The translations under genes were made by a program, and so were the position numbers. A stretch of DNA of 64,000 nucleotides, taken from positions 17,643,192 to 17,707,191 of the forward strand of contig CM076854.1 of the NCBI GenBank assembly GCA_039519185.1, given 5' to 3'. Positions within the stretch are counted from its first letter, which is position 1, and every line of letters begins with the position of its first letter. The notes beneath the pieces are model-generated. The model was not told where the DNA came from and made no database searches. It saw only the letters and a list, made by a program, of their open reading frames with translations. Source of the DNA: Astragalus membranaceus (lineage: Eukaryota > Streptophyta > Magnoliopsida > Fabales > Fabaceae). Below, piece by piece: positions 21,883 through 32,560 of this stretch.

Positions 21883-24800
21883 TTTGTCGAACTTGATTTT
21901 TCAATCAAGATTCAATCAAGAGTAGGGTAAGGTTTGCCGATGATAGAACCATGAAGGTGGAAGGTGTGGGGAAGGTGATGATAAGAAAGAAGGATGGTTC
22001 ACTATGCTTCATTTCTGGTGTACTGTACATGCCAGGAATGAAGAGCAATTTGCTGAGTATTGGACAGCTATTGGAGAAGGGATATAGGATGGTGTTGGAA
22101 GACAATGCTATGAAGGTGTATGACACTGGACATAGGTTGTTGATAAAGGCAACTCTCTCTCCAAGAACAGGACATTTAAGATAGAATTGGGTGTGCTGAT
22201 GCAGCAGTGCTTAGCCACAGCAGTCGACAAGGAAGAGTCGCTTTGGCATTTCAGATATGGACACTTGAATTTTGGTGATTTGAACAGGATGCAGAGCAAG
22301 ACAGTAGTGAAAGGTCTGCCTCATATCCATGTTCCAAAGGTTGTATGTGCAGAGTGTGTGGAGAGCAAGATGCCTAAGGGTTCCTTCAATCCAAGTGTGA
22401 CCAGTAGAGCAAAGAGGAAGCTGCATGTGATTTTGTCAGATGTGTGTGGCCCCATAGTGCATGAGACTCCTGCAGGTAACAATTATTTTGTTACATTCAT
22501 TGATGAATTCACTAGGATGCTTTGGATTTATTTGATTAGGAGGAAGAGTGATTGTTGGGAGTATTCAAAAATTCAAAGTCCTAGTCGAAAAACAGTGTGG
22601 ACAGAACATTGAAGTGCTAAGAACTGATGGTGGTGGAGAGTATGTAAATACTGAGTTTAATGAGTTCTGTGAAGCTGAATGAATAACACATGAGATCACA
22701 CCCCCATACACTCCTCAACATAATGGAGTGGCTGAGAGGAAAAACAGGACATTGCTTAATATGGTGAGAAGCGTGTCAAAAAGTAAGAATATGCCTAAGA
22801 GATGGTGCTGAGAGGCGGTTAATACTGCTGCATATATCATTAATAGAAGTACAACAAAGAGAATGGAGAATATCACCCCTGAGGAGGCTTGGACAGGTGT
22901 CAAGTCAAATGTATCACACTTCAGAATATTTGGGTCTGTTTGCTACAGACACGTGCCTGACCAGCAGAGAACAAAGTTAGATGATAAAAGAGAAGTGATG
23001 GTTATGATAGGCTATCATTCGACTGGAGGTTACAAGTTAGTGAATCCTGTGAATAATAAAATTGTGATGAGTAGAGATGTGGTGTTTGATGAGGGGAAGA
23101 CATGGAAGTGGAGTGATTCCACTGCTGTCGAAAGTGATTCCAGTGCTGTCAAACAGAATCTGTTTGAGGTGCCTGCAGGTGAAACAGAGTTAGAACTGGA
23201 AGGTGAAACTGAGCCTGTCGAAGAGAATGATGGTGAAGAAGGTAGTCCAGAAATACTAAGAAGATCACTGAGACAAAGGCAGGTTCCTGCAAGGCTAAGT
23301 GATTGTGAGGTAATGACTGATAGTGCAGTCAATGTTGAAGGTGTTATAGTGCACTTTGCACTTCTTGCTGAGACAGAACCAGTAACTTGGCAGGAAGCAA
23401 TGAAAAATTCTAAGTGGCTGGAAGCTATGCAAGAGGAGATCGGATCTAGAGAGAAGAACTTGACTTGGGAATTCGTCGAATTGCCCAAAGGAAAGAAAGC
23501 AATAGGTGTGAAATGGATATACAAAGTGAAAGTAAATCCTAAAGGTGAAGTGGTGAAGCACAAAGCAAGATTGGTGGCTAGAGGTTTCCTACAAAGATAT
23601 GGTGTCGACTATGAAGAGGTCTTTGCACCCGTTGCAAGACTCGAAACTGTGAGAGTTGTGGTAGTTCATGCAAGTATGCAAGGGTGGAAGATACATCAAC
23701 TTGATGTAAATGCAGAGGAGGTTTATATCGAACAACCAGCAGGTTTTGTGAAACAAGGAAGTGAGAACAAAGTCTTGAAACTGAGAAAGGAATTGTATGG
23801 CCTAAAACAAGCTCCACGAGCTTGGAACAAGAAGATAGATAAGAGCTTGATCAACATGGGGTATGTGAGATGTATTTCTGAGCATGGGGTGTATGTGAAG
23901 TCAGATGGTGGAGATGTGATAATCCTATGCCTCTATGTTGATGATTTATTGGTTACTGGGAACAATGAAGCTAAGGTGGCTGAGTTCAAGAAGAAAATGA
24001 TGAATACTTTTGAAATGACAGACCTAGGAGAGAACTATTATTTCCTAGGAATTGAATTTCAAAGTACTGATGATGGTATGCTGCTGTCACAGAAAAAGTA
24101 TGCTTCTGATATACTGCACAGGTTCAATATGCTACACTGCAACAGTGTCGAAACACCAGCAGAGGCAGGGCTATGGCTCGACAAAGATGCTGATGAACCA
24201 GAGGTGGATGCTACAGAGTTCAGATAGGTGGTTGGGGCACTGAGATATCTCTACAACACCAGACCTGACCTCAGTTTAAGTGTAGGACTGATTAGCAGAG
24301 TTATGGGCACGCCTAGAACATCACACCTAGCTGCTGCAAAATGAATCCTAAGATATGTCAAAGGCACTATGGCATATGGAATTATGTTGCCCAGTAAATG
24401 CAGAGACAATGAGAAAAATGTCTCTACGGCTTCACTGATGCAGATTGGGGAGGTGACAAATCTGATCGAAAGAGCACTGCTGGCTCTGTGTTTCTGCTTG
24501 GCACAGGTCGCATCTCATGGAGTTCAAAGAAGGAATCAGTTGTGGCATTGTCCTCATGCGAAGCAGAGTACATTGCAGCTTCAATGGGAGCCTGTCAAGC
24601 AATATGGCTCGACAATTTGATAACTGGTGATCAAGAAGGAAGGTGTTGTGGAGCTATATATGGATAACAAGTCTGCAATTAGCTTGGCCAAACATCCAGT
24701 GGCACATGGAAGGTCGAAGCACATAGAGACACGCTATCATTTCTTAAGAGATCAAGTCACAAAAGGAAGGCTGAAGCTGAGCTACAACAGATCAGATATG

Positions 24801-24896
24801 CAGGCAGCAGATTTGTTCACCAAGGCAGTGAAGGTAGAGACATTCAAAAGGCTAAGAAGCATGCTGAATGTGATTGACTGTAATAAGTTTACTTAG
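21883..24896 (+). pseudogene. Copia pol: protease end, integrase, RT, RNase H, broken
   Basis: Pieces are read in different frames. 21951-22184 is the end of protease (VEGVGKVMIRKKDG, MPGMKSNLLSIGQL). 22187-22612 is the pre-integrase zinc finger (LWHFRYGHLNFGDL ... CAECVESK) and start of the core (DVCGPI). 22610-22860 is the rest of the core with stops where TGG is expected. 22863-24227 is integrase end and reverse transcriptase, with the catalytic LYVDDLLVTG near 23933. 24627-24896 is the end of RNase H (MDNKSAISLAKHP). RT has lost about ten residues after LDVN. A TAG at 24225-24227 and frameshifts in 24230-24630 break the rest. Several stops look like G-to-A changes. Confidence 0.88.
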
Positions 24897-24946
24897 ATAC
24901 ATTTTGTTGTATTTTGTTGTTGTTTGTTTGTGATAGAAACAAGCTT

Positions 24947-24955
24947 AAGGGGGTG
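24947..24955 (+). other. Polypurine tract of the copia element
   Basis: The sequence aagggggtg lies immediately before the 3' LTR, at the place expected for plus-strand priming. Confidence 0.75.
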
Positions 24956-25229
24956 TGTTAAATAAGTAAGCTAGTTCGACTGTCTAGTTCGACTATGTCA
25001 AATTAGGCTAGTTCGACTAAGCTAGATTCGACAAGTAAACTAGTTTGACTTTCAGAACTGAGCTGTCGAAAGATAGTTTGTTTGTGTCGAAGTTTCACTT
25101 TGGTTTGATTGTATGTTTTCTATTAGTTGCTGACTCAGCATTATGTCATGTACTGAGTATATAAGCAACATTCTGTGATGCAATAACACAACACTGGATT
25201 TCAGTTTTCACTCTTAACAGAATTGAGTT

Positions 25230-25272
<43 letters not shown>

Positions 25273-25319
25273 TGTGTGTGTGTGTGTGGGTGAGTGCAGT
25301 GACTCAAAAACTTCCAACA
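24956..25319 (+). repeat. 3' LTR of the copia element
   Basis: It is 364 bp, about 70 bp shorter than the 5' LTR, mostly because its (CT)n tract is much shorter. Differences include tgtcaaat for tgttaaat, agtttgac for agctcgac and cattatg for catgatg. Confidence 0.93.
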
Positions 25320-25779
25320 AATACAAGAATATCAGTTTAGAACAGTAACTACTATTCAAGAAGATTCTAAGGAACCTCCCAATGAAATAGAGACCTAAAG
25401 TAACTGCTATTCAAGAAGTCAAAGACTTAAATACACTGAAACTTGACACTACAAAAAAAAATGTTATTTGCGACGGACATTAGCGACGGAATATTATTCC
25501 CTCGCTAAAACTGACATTAGCGACGGAATTTGCGAGGGAATAAGGGTCTTCGGTTTTTTGAAAATTAGCGACGGAAGTTAGTGCATTAGCGACGGAACAG
25601 TCCGTCGCTAATTGTTTGAAGGGAAACTGAAATCTGAACAGCACGGAAACCGAAGCGATTAGCGACGGAAATACTGGTCCCTCGCTAATGTTTTTGACCG
25701 TTCCACCTTGGTTAGCGTGAAGGGATTAGCGACGGAATAGTCCCTCGCAAATTCCGTCACTAACCCCAATTAAAATTAG

Positions 25780-25965
25780 AATCAGATCCCTTTTCCTCTC
25801 TCTGTTTCCTCTTCTGTTTCCTTTTCTGTTTCACTCCCTCACTCTTCTCTCACGACCCCAACCCCACCACACCCTTTCCAGCACCACCACCCCACGACCA
25901 CCGCACCACCGCCACCACACCACCGCTCACCCGTCGCTCCTCTTTCTCTCTCCTACGCGACGTCG

Positions 25966-26020
<55 letters not shown>

Positions 26021-26135
26021 CGCGAACACTTCTCTCACCGGAGCTCTCCGTTTTCGCCACCACCGGAGCTCGCCCTCCGCACCACCACCGGAGCTCGCCC
26101 TCCTCACCACCGGAGCTCTACTTTGGAGGTTTTTT
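25780..26135 (+). other. CT-rich, CACCAC-rich leader-like segment in the second CACTA element
   Basis: Sequence rich in ctctctc, caccacc and accggagctc, with a pure (CT)n run at about 25975-26017 and three copies of ccaccggagctc. It resembles a plant 5' leader but has no convincing frame. It probably is the transcribed leader of the ancestral transposase gene, though a captured leader is possible. Confidence 0.4.
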
Positions 26136-26719
26136 TTTACTGATTTTAATTTTTTTTTACCAACTGATTTTATTTGATATTGTTTTGTTAGGATTTGTAA
26201 AATTAATTTGTGATATTGTTGTTTGGTAATGTTAGTGAATTTAGTTTTGTGATATTGTAAAATTAATTTTTGATATTGTTTTAGTGAAATTGTGTTTAGG
26301 ATTAGAAATTGAAATTGGGTAGAAATTGAAATTGTGTTTTAGGTTTTAGGATTAAGTTTAGGATTTATAGAAATTGTGTAGGATAAAAATTGTTTGTTGA
26401 AATTGAAATTGCTTGTTGAAATTGAAGAAGTTGTTTTATCGAAATTGAAATTAATAGTGAATTGATTTATGTTTTTTGCTTGAAATTGAAATTAATAGTT
26501 GAAATTGAAGTTGATATTGAAGTTGTTGTTGAAATTAATAGTTGAAATTGAAGTTAGTTATTGAAATTGAAGTTGAAATTGTTTAGGATTGAAATTGTTG
26601 GTGTTTGAAGTCTCACAACCGCACCGGAGTGCGCACCGTCACCGAACCACGTACCACACCGGACCTCAATCTCATAACGGTTAGTTTTCAAAATAAATTA
26701 ATTGTTGTTTTCATGAACC

Positions 26720-26960
26720 CTAGGTTAGATGACTGTGTGTTGTTGATGGAAAAGGGTGAGGTGATGTCGTCCCTCACCCCCATATTTTGCTCAAAATCAT
26801 CTCTATTGAGATAATTGCGAGGCGATACTAACAACAGTAAGGTTGAGAGTTATACGAAATAACTTCCTTCACTACTTGGATGGAAAAGGGTTTTGTGCTG
26901 TCCTTGACCCCCATACTTGGCTCGGAATCATCTCCACTGAGATCATATCGATGCCACTAA
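26720..26960. repeat. Two-copy repeat in the second CACTA element
   Basis: Two diverged copies, about 26735-26820 and 26875-26950, share gatggaaaaggg, ccccatattt(t)gctc / ccccatacttggctc and aatcatctc(t/c)a(t/c)tgagat. Their role is unknown. Confidence 0.65.
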
Positions 26961-27009
26961 CTTGATAGATTATTGGGAATGTTAACACGTTTTTTTTAAA
27001 TGTGTGTAG

Positions 27010-27186
27010 ATGAATTTGTATGAATTTAATCGTGAATGGGTGTATGATCGGTTATATCCGAGAAGAGCGGGTTGGAAGGAATCTTTTGTAATTGGGGTTG
27101 AACGGTTTCTTGTAGTAGCGTGGCGACATGAATTGGCTAAACGGGAAAAGGGGGTTAGATGTCCATGCTTTTGTAATTATGTATAA
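27010..27186 (+). pseudogene. CACTA transposase-associated domain exon
   Basis: A 58-codon frame starts at ATG 27010 directly after a gtgtgtag that could be an acceptor. It encodes NREWVYDRLYPRRAGWKESF followed by a VEGVERF-like stretch and ends in RCPCFCNYV. This is the N-terminal transposase-associated domain of plant En/Spm (TNP2-like) transposases, with the W-MYDRLY motif and a Cys cluster. The rest of the transposase is missing, so it is a remnant left after internal deletion. Its presence confirms the element class. Confidence 0.8.
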
Positions 27187-27677
27187 AATAAACATTTAAT
27201 CGTGGCGACGTTTTTGTTATAACACTTCAAATTTAAACTGTTTTATATAGTTTAGATTTTATTATTTATTAATAAAATAAACAGGTATAAAAGCAGATTA
27301 ATAAAAAAATACAATCAGATGGGCTTTAGCGAGGGAATTAGCGAGGGAAATTGGACGCGTGGCTAGGCGTTAGCGAGGGAATTAGCGAGGGAAAGTGGAC
27401 GCGTGGCTAGGCATTAGCGAGGGAATTAGCGAGGGAACGTGGACGCGTGGCTGTCTGAATTTTCCCACGTGGCTGCCATTAGTTAGGGAATTAGCGACGG
27501 AATGTACTGTCGCTAATTAGCGACGGACTAAGATTCCCTCGCTAATCCCATTAGCGAAGAGCAGTTTAGTGACGCAACTGGTTCCTCACTAATTCCCTCG
27601 CTAACGGTCATTAGCGACGGAATTTCGCCATTTTGCGAGGGGAATTTCCGTCGCTAATAACCAATTTTTTTGTAGTG

Positions 27678-29258
27678 TGAAGATCTTCTAATTAAGTTCT
27701 CTCAGAGATACTGAGCTTGAGTTGAATGAAGAATAACAAGTGAAGAAATCGAAATGTATTGCTTATTTCTAACCACTAATCTCTACCCTTAATTTAATAA
27801 AATACATGTCAATCACTCCATAAAAATACAATCAACATAAATGATAAAACAAACAGTTCAATTAAAATAAAACAATTACACTAATCCTAACTATAAAATA
27901 TGGGGTGTTACAAGAGCTGCCAAACTCGGCTGCCCGGTCCGGCCCAATGGGCCAAACTACAAAGGCCGGCTGGTTGGGCCAACCCATGCAATTATTTGTT
28001 GGGTTGTGTTTTTGTGTCCCAATCTAGCTATCTAACACTGGGACAACAAGCCTAACCAATCCAAATTTTAACAAAGGAAAACACAAATAAAGGTCAATAA
28101 AAACATTAAAAAGCAAATCCAATCCGACCTATAGGCCAACTAGACTAAGCCAAAATGTTTTACTTTTTAAATATATTTTTTGAGCTCAGCCTTAAACGTT
28201 GGACCATCGAACTCGCCCATTACGCTAGGCCAAAATTGAAACCTTTAGGTATAGGATCAACCATATCGTATATTAAATAGAGAGACTAATTTAGAAAACA
28301 ATTAACCTCGTTTATTAAATGATCCTTAAATTAACCACAATTGGTAATTGTCAGCGGCACATCAAACTAGTGGTTTCTCGTTTTAAAAACAACACATTAA
28401 CTAGTGTTTTTTGTTTTCACATTTGTTTGTTTTCCTATTTTATCATTCTCTTTCATCCATTGCACTATGTCGTTTTTCGTATTACTAGACCCTAAGATAG
28501 AAGAACTAAGATGAGGCCAAAAAAAGTAATGAAATATTGCTCATAACGAATAACGGATATAACCATTACACAACAAACAAAAAAACAACAAGCTCAGACA
28601 TTGGCATTGCAAGCTCTTGTGTAATAATAAAAAAACAAACCCAACACCGTAACCATCGTTACATCCTCCCTATGAAGCCCGGGTACGGGATACGATACGG
28701 GATACGACACGATACGGATACGGGGATACGGGAAAATTTTGAAAATCAAGATACGATACGGCTGGGATACTCTAATAAAAAATTAAATTTAAATTTAAAT
28801 ATATATAAACATAACAGAAAAAATAAAATAGAATAGAAACAAATAGAAAAAAATAAAGATGAAAAACTGAAATATTGCATTTTATAGATACGAAAAAACC
28901 TGCCCAAATAGATAAAACAAATCAAACAAAAAATATATGGATGAAAGGAAGAGGATAGCTGACACGCCTATGTATGAGTGATTAGTCATAAAAAGTAAAG
29001 ATGGATGAAAAACTGAGACCATCCGAAATCGTATAATCTGAATAGTTAGTGGCAGAAATAGATGACTTTTTATAGACTAAGATATTCATATTAGTATATA
29101 GTTGCTCAATAAAACATAAGCATAGCATTAATCAATATATGATCATCACATTGTAAAAATAAATACTTGTGATCATATCAAGTAGAGATAGTTACGTATA
29201 TTTATCTCACTCATATCACAATGTATTATTTATTCTATTATTGTATTCTTAGTGCATC
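27678..29258. other. Intergenic DNA upstream of the 29259 gene
   Basis: A/T-rich sequence with no supportable coding region. A block ending ggggtgttaca at 27911 resembles an LTR border. At 28680-28770 there is a degenerate array of ggatacg words. No TATA box can be assigned with confidence to the gene at 29259. Confidence 0.5.
28680..28770. repeat. Degenerate GGATACG repeat
   Basis: Seven-base words ggatacg, gatacga and gatacgg occur about ten times over 90 bp. Such a short-period array can arise by slippage. Confidence 0.7.
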
Positions 29259-29798
29259 ATGGGTTGTGGAATCTCAACGTTGGACGCAGAAGATGTATCG
29301 AGCCGTCGTCGTTCCAGTCGGGTTCGTAACCATGTCATTGCTCCACCGATTGTAGAAAATAAGAAATTGCATAATCAGAATATTGATTATGATGGTGTCG
29401 TCGTAGCGAATGAATTAGAAGCGAAAACAAAGGAGGAAGGGTTCAATACTAATGAGGATAAATTGAAGGAGAAAAGTGTGGTAGATCAAAAAGAAAAAGA
29501 AAAAGAAAGTGTGGTTTTAAATAATGAGAATAGGGGAAATATCATAGTAGCGTTACATGTTAGGGATGATGATGATGATGATAATAAACATGTTAAGAAT
29601 GAAGAAGAGGAGAATAATGAGGATATAGATGATAGATTTATTGGACCCGGGTCGCCAAGTTTTAGGGATTATTGTAATGATTTTGATTCTGTGGATCAAA
29701 GCTCTCTGGGAGAATCCAATGATTGTGACTCTGAAGAAAGCTCCAAGAATTCCAGTAGTAAGTATTCACATTTTTCTCTACCTCTTTCAGGATTACAC

Positions 29799-29884
<86 letters not shown>

Positions 29885-30507
29885 GTTATCATTATGTCGT
29901 TGCCATAGGTTTTGATTTTTGTTAATTTTTTTTATTGTGTTATATGGCTTTGTCGGTCCGTGTGGTATTCCTCTTCCAATAGAGTTTTTACCACACACAA
30001 TACTCGAACTTGAGATTTTGGGGTGGAATTAAAACCTCGTTAACGCTCGGACCAATCTTTGTTTTGTTTTTGGTTCTTGTTTATCTGATTGCAGTCGCAT
30101 ATTGACAATAATTGTTAGTGGTTGAATATTGATTTATATCAAGAAGGCTGTGCATTCTAAGATTGCTCAAATCTTTGTGTAGGTGATGATGATCATTCAA
30201 CAAACAAGCTAAGAAAAGAGAAAAATGTCGATTCCACAAAGGTATAGACGTGTTTTCCTACCTTGTTTGCTTGCTATTTGTGTGTTTTTTATATTAGAAG
30301 ATCTTTCATATATGAGTTAAATTAACTCTGTTTCTTTTATTTATACAGGAACCTGAGAAGAGAGTGAGAAGAGGAAGATTTAGAAATGTTATGAACAAGG
30401 GAAAGGCAAGAGGGAAAAAAAATCTTCTGAATTTTGCTTGCTACAACTCTAGTACTCAGTCCTATGCTGAAGGTTCATTCCACAAAATAGTTGAAAAAAC
30501 TGCATAA
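29259..30507 (+). CDS. Unknown plant protein with predicted N-myristoylation, three exons
   Basis: Predicted exons are 29259-29757, 30183-30241 and 30349-30507, 717 nt or 238 residues plus TAA. Splice sites are consensus (AGTA before GTAAGT; GTGTAG before GTGATG; AAAG before GTATAG; TATACAG before GAACC) and the phases fit. The protein starts MGCGIST, so Gly2 could be myristoylated and Cys3 palmitoylated, giving membrane attachment. The middle is acidic (a run of six Asp, then Glu/Asn-rich). A block FIGPGSPSFRDYCNDFDS looks conserved in character and is followed by a Ser-rich tract. The C-terminus is basic (KRVRRGRFRNVMNKGKARGK). I do not recognise the family and assign no function. Intron 1 holds a long (TA)n tract. 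It is the only host gene here clearly outside a transposon. Confidence 0.72.
29800..29882. repeat. (TA)n microsatellite in intron 1
   Basis: About 41 TA units lie inside the first intron of the gene at 29259. Reading through the donor into it produces a false Tyr-Ile extension. Confidence 0.97.
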
Positions 30508-30800
30508 TTTATAAGGACACAAGAACACAAACTATGATTGTTACTTCTTCAAGATCCTGCCTCTACTCTTCAAATTTGTTTATTTATTAGGTACCAAACA
30601 AAGAACACAAACTGTGATTGTGTTATAAATATGTAGAAGATTTAGTAGAATTTTGAGTATATTGCTAAACTCAATTCTGCTCCAATCCCATGTGAAGCTG
30701 CATTTGTGATATATAAAAAAAAATTAAAAATTATGATTTCTTTTCTCTACACTCCTATTTTCCTTAATTCTAAGAAACAAAACATGACTATTGTTCTGAG
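30508..30800. other. 3' flank of the 29259 gene
   Basis: A/T-rich sequence with duplicated words acaagaacacaaactatgattgt and acaaagaacacaaactgtgattgt. It probably includes the 3' UTR; no clear polyadenylation signal could be chosen. Confidence 0.4.
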
Positions 30801-31165
30801 GTCGAACCGGTGAATACCGGATAAGTAGGTCGGCTTCGCACCTTCTGGCGACGTCCCTTATGTTGAGCCAACGAAAGCGGTGGTACCTGCACACACTCTG
30901 ACACCCAAGTTAGCTCATATAAATAAAGTGTCAGGTAGAGAGAGAATATGTACTTGTTGCGATAAATGCACCCTTTTATAGGTGTGAGTCTATTAGAGAT
31001 GCGTCAGGCTCGTTGACACGCGTGAGGGTAAAGTCTGATCTATGTATAGTTGATCCCGATGGCAAGATCTTCGACATTGCTTGGTGCTTCATGCGGATCG
31101 CTATTGTTGTTAGGCATCCAACTCTAACTGGCCCTAGTTCGGACTAGGGCGCGGCCTGTCCAGAA
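30801..31165 (-). repeat. LTR remnant, minus strand
   Basis: The complement contains ctaacttgggtgtcagagtg followed by tgtgcaggtacc, and upstream a ctataaaagggtgca TATA-like block. This is the U3-R layout of a Ty3-type LTR that recurs at 61400-61625 (plus) and 63705-63970 (minus). Boundaries are not defined. Confidence 0.5.
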
Positions 31166-31718
31166 CGATTACCAATTTCTTCTATGTGGGAGTTTTGTGA
31201 AGTTCCAAATTTCATTTCAATGATGCATTGGAAGTAATTATTTCTTGGTTACATGCCTAAAAAGGAATTGGTGGATGGCTTAGATAACTTCTGGAAAAGA
31301 AGACAGCCCTTAAAATATTTGTCTTATTTAAGCTCACTCATCCTCCACCGTAAAAAAAATAGTTATTGGGGTGAGAGACTTTTTTTTGGTTACAAACGAT
31401 AAAAAAAAAAAAAGAAAAAACAGGCTGATGATCTATCGTATTTAAAATACTTATGATATATAATGCTATTGAACTTTGATGGGTAACTAATTTATGGTAT
31501 ACGATTTCTAAAATTGAACTTTTTATTCTTTTTCTTCAAATGATTACACTGAGGAATGGACACTCAGTTATAGGTTTCCTAACTACTCCAAAGAGTCTTA
31601 GGTTAGGTCTGAGGGACATGTAGAATATCTAAAAGCTAAGTATAAAAGGGTAAACTTCAAACAAAAGATGTAGTTTGATTGATTGATCATGTTTTTTACA
31701 AATTACAAGCTATATATA

Positions 31719-31726
<8 letters not shown>

Positions 31727-31792
<66 letters not shown>
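31727..31792. repeat. (TA)n microsatellite
   Basis: About 32 TA units directly abut the 8-bp target duplication of the MITE at 31803. Confidence 0.97.
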
Positions 31793-31793
<1 letters not shown>

Positions 31794-31802
31794 GGTCTCT
31801 GT

Positions 31803-32124
31803 CAGTGGGGGACCTACGCCTAAGTCAGGGGATTCACTTGAACCTCCTGGGAAAAAAAGTATATCCATTTATCTCTTATATAAAAACATTTTTATCCATT
31901 TATCCCCTATATAATTTTTTTTGAACCCTGAAATTATAATTTTGTATTAGGACTCTTAATTTTGCACTCAAATATCTCACACAATTAAACACATCAGTAG
32001 GCAAATTATGAGTTGTATAGTTTATTTATTTAAATATATTAAAGTTATTTTTAATTATATTTTTAGCGATTCATGTCTTTAAAAATTTTGAACCCTCTGA
32101 CTCTGGGTCCTGGGTCCGCCACTG
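31803..32124. mobile_element. hAT-type MITE
   Basis: The left end is CAGTGGGGGACCTACG and the complement of the right end CAGTGGCGGACCCAGG. Flanks GTCTCTGT (31795-31802) and GTCTCCGT (32125-32132) agree at 7 of 8 positions. Terminal CAGTGGCGGA and an 8-bp duplication are typical of hAT. The 322-bp body is A/T-rich and noncoding. A longer relative lies at 60185-61083. Confidence 0.88.
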
Positions 32125-32159
32125 GTCTCCGTTGGCCGCTAACATTAGCCTACAGCTAA

Positions 32160-32560
32160 ACATCATTGGATCGACTAAGAGCAACGAATATTAACACTAG
32201 GAGCAACGCTCCACAACATCCACTAGCACAGAAAGTGGGATAAGAATATCTTCTCTCCTATTTCCACTAGCACGGAAAGTGGGATAAAAATATCTTCTCT
32301 CCTATTTAGCCTAAGAATTGACCTTAAACATATTATTCAGGCTTTTCTACCAAGTCTCCCTAAGAATAACTAATTTCTGCCTTCCTCGGAAAACAACTCT
32401 TCCTTGAAGTTCCTAGCTAACCCCTTCATGGGTTGAACCTCCTCATAATTGGTGATGATCTTCTCCTGAGGAGAGCCCATTGCTTCAGTTTTGGGTGGTG
32501 CGTACGTATTCCCTCTTTGTCATACTTAGCTGAGGCTACCAACCTTTCTCATGTGGTATG
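32160..32560 (-). repeat. Decayed repeat related to 18380-18904
   Basis: It shares ccactagcac(a/g)gaaagtggg with 18400 and, on the minus strand, a broken reading PKTEAMGSPQEKIITNYEEV similar to the frame at 18904-18587. It includes a 44-bp tandem duplication (32220-32263 and 32264-32307; two differences seen). No intact gene. Confidence 0.5.

Larger units (their letters stand above)
25447..27677 (+). mobile_element. Second CACTA element, internally deleted
   Basis: The ends CACTACAAAAAAA and, complemented, CACTACAAAAAAATTGG are flanked by TGA on both sides (25444-25446 and 27678-27680). Subterminal repeats are short words ttagcgacgga and ttccctcgctaa in both orientations at 25470-25770 and 27310-27655. 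The interior has a proline/serine-codon-rich 5' part (25800-26130) with a (CT)n tract, a long A/T-rich part, and one exon of a CACTA transposase (27010-27186). It is a separate family from the element at 11794 because its TIR and subterminal words differ. Confidence 0.92.

Noticed and set aside
21269..23563. Minus-strand frames of up to 177 codons opposite the copia coding region
   Set aside because: They are antisense shadows of gag and pol with no domain of their own.
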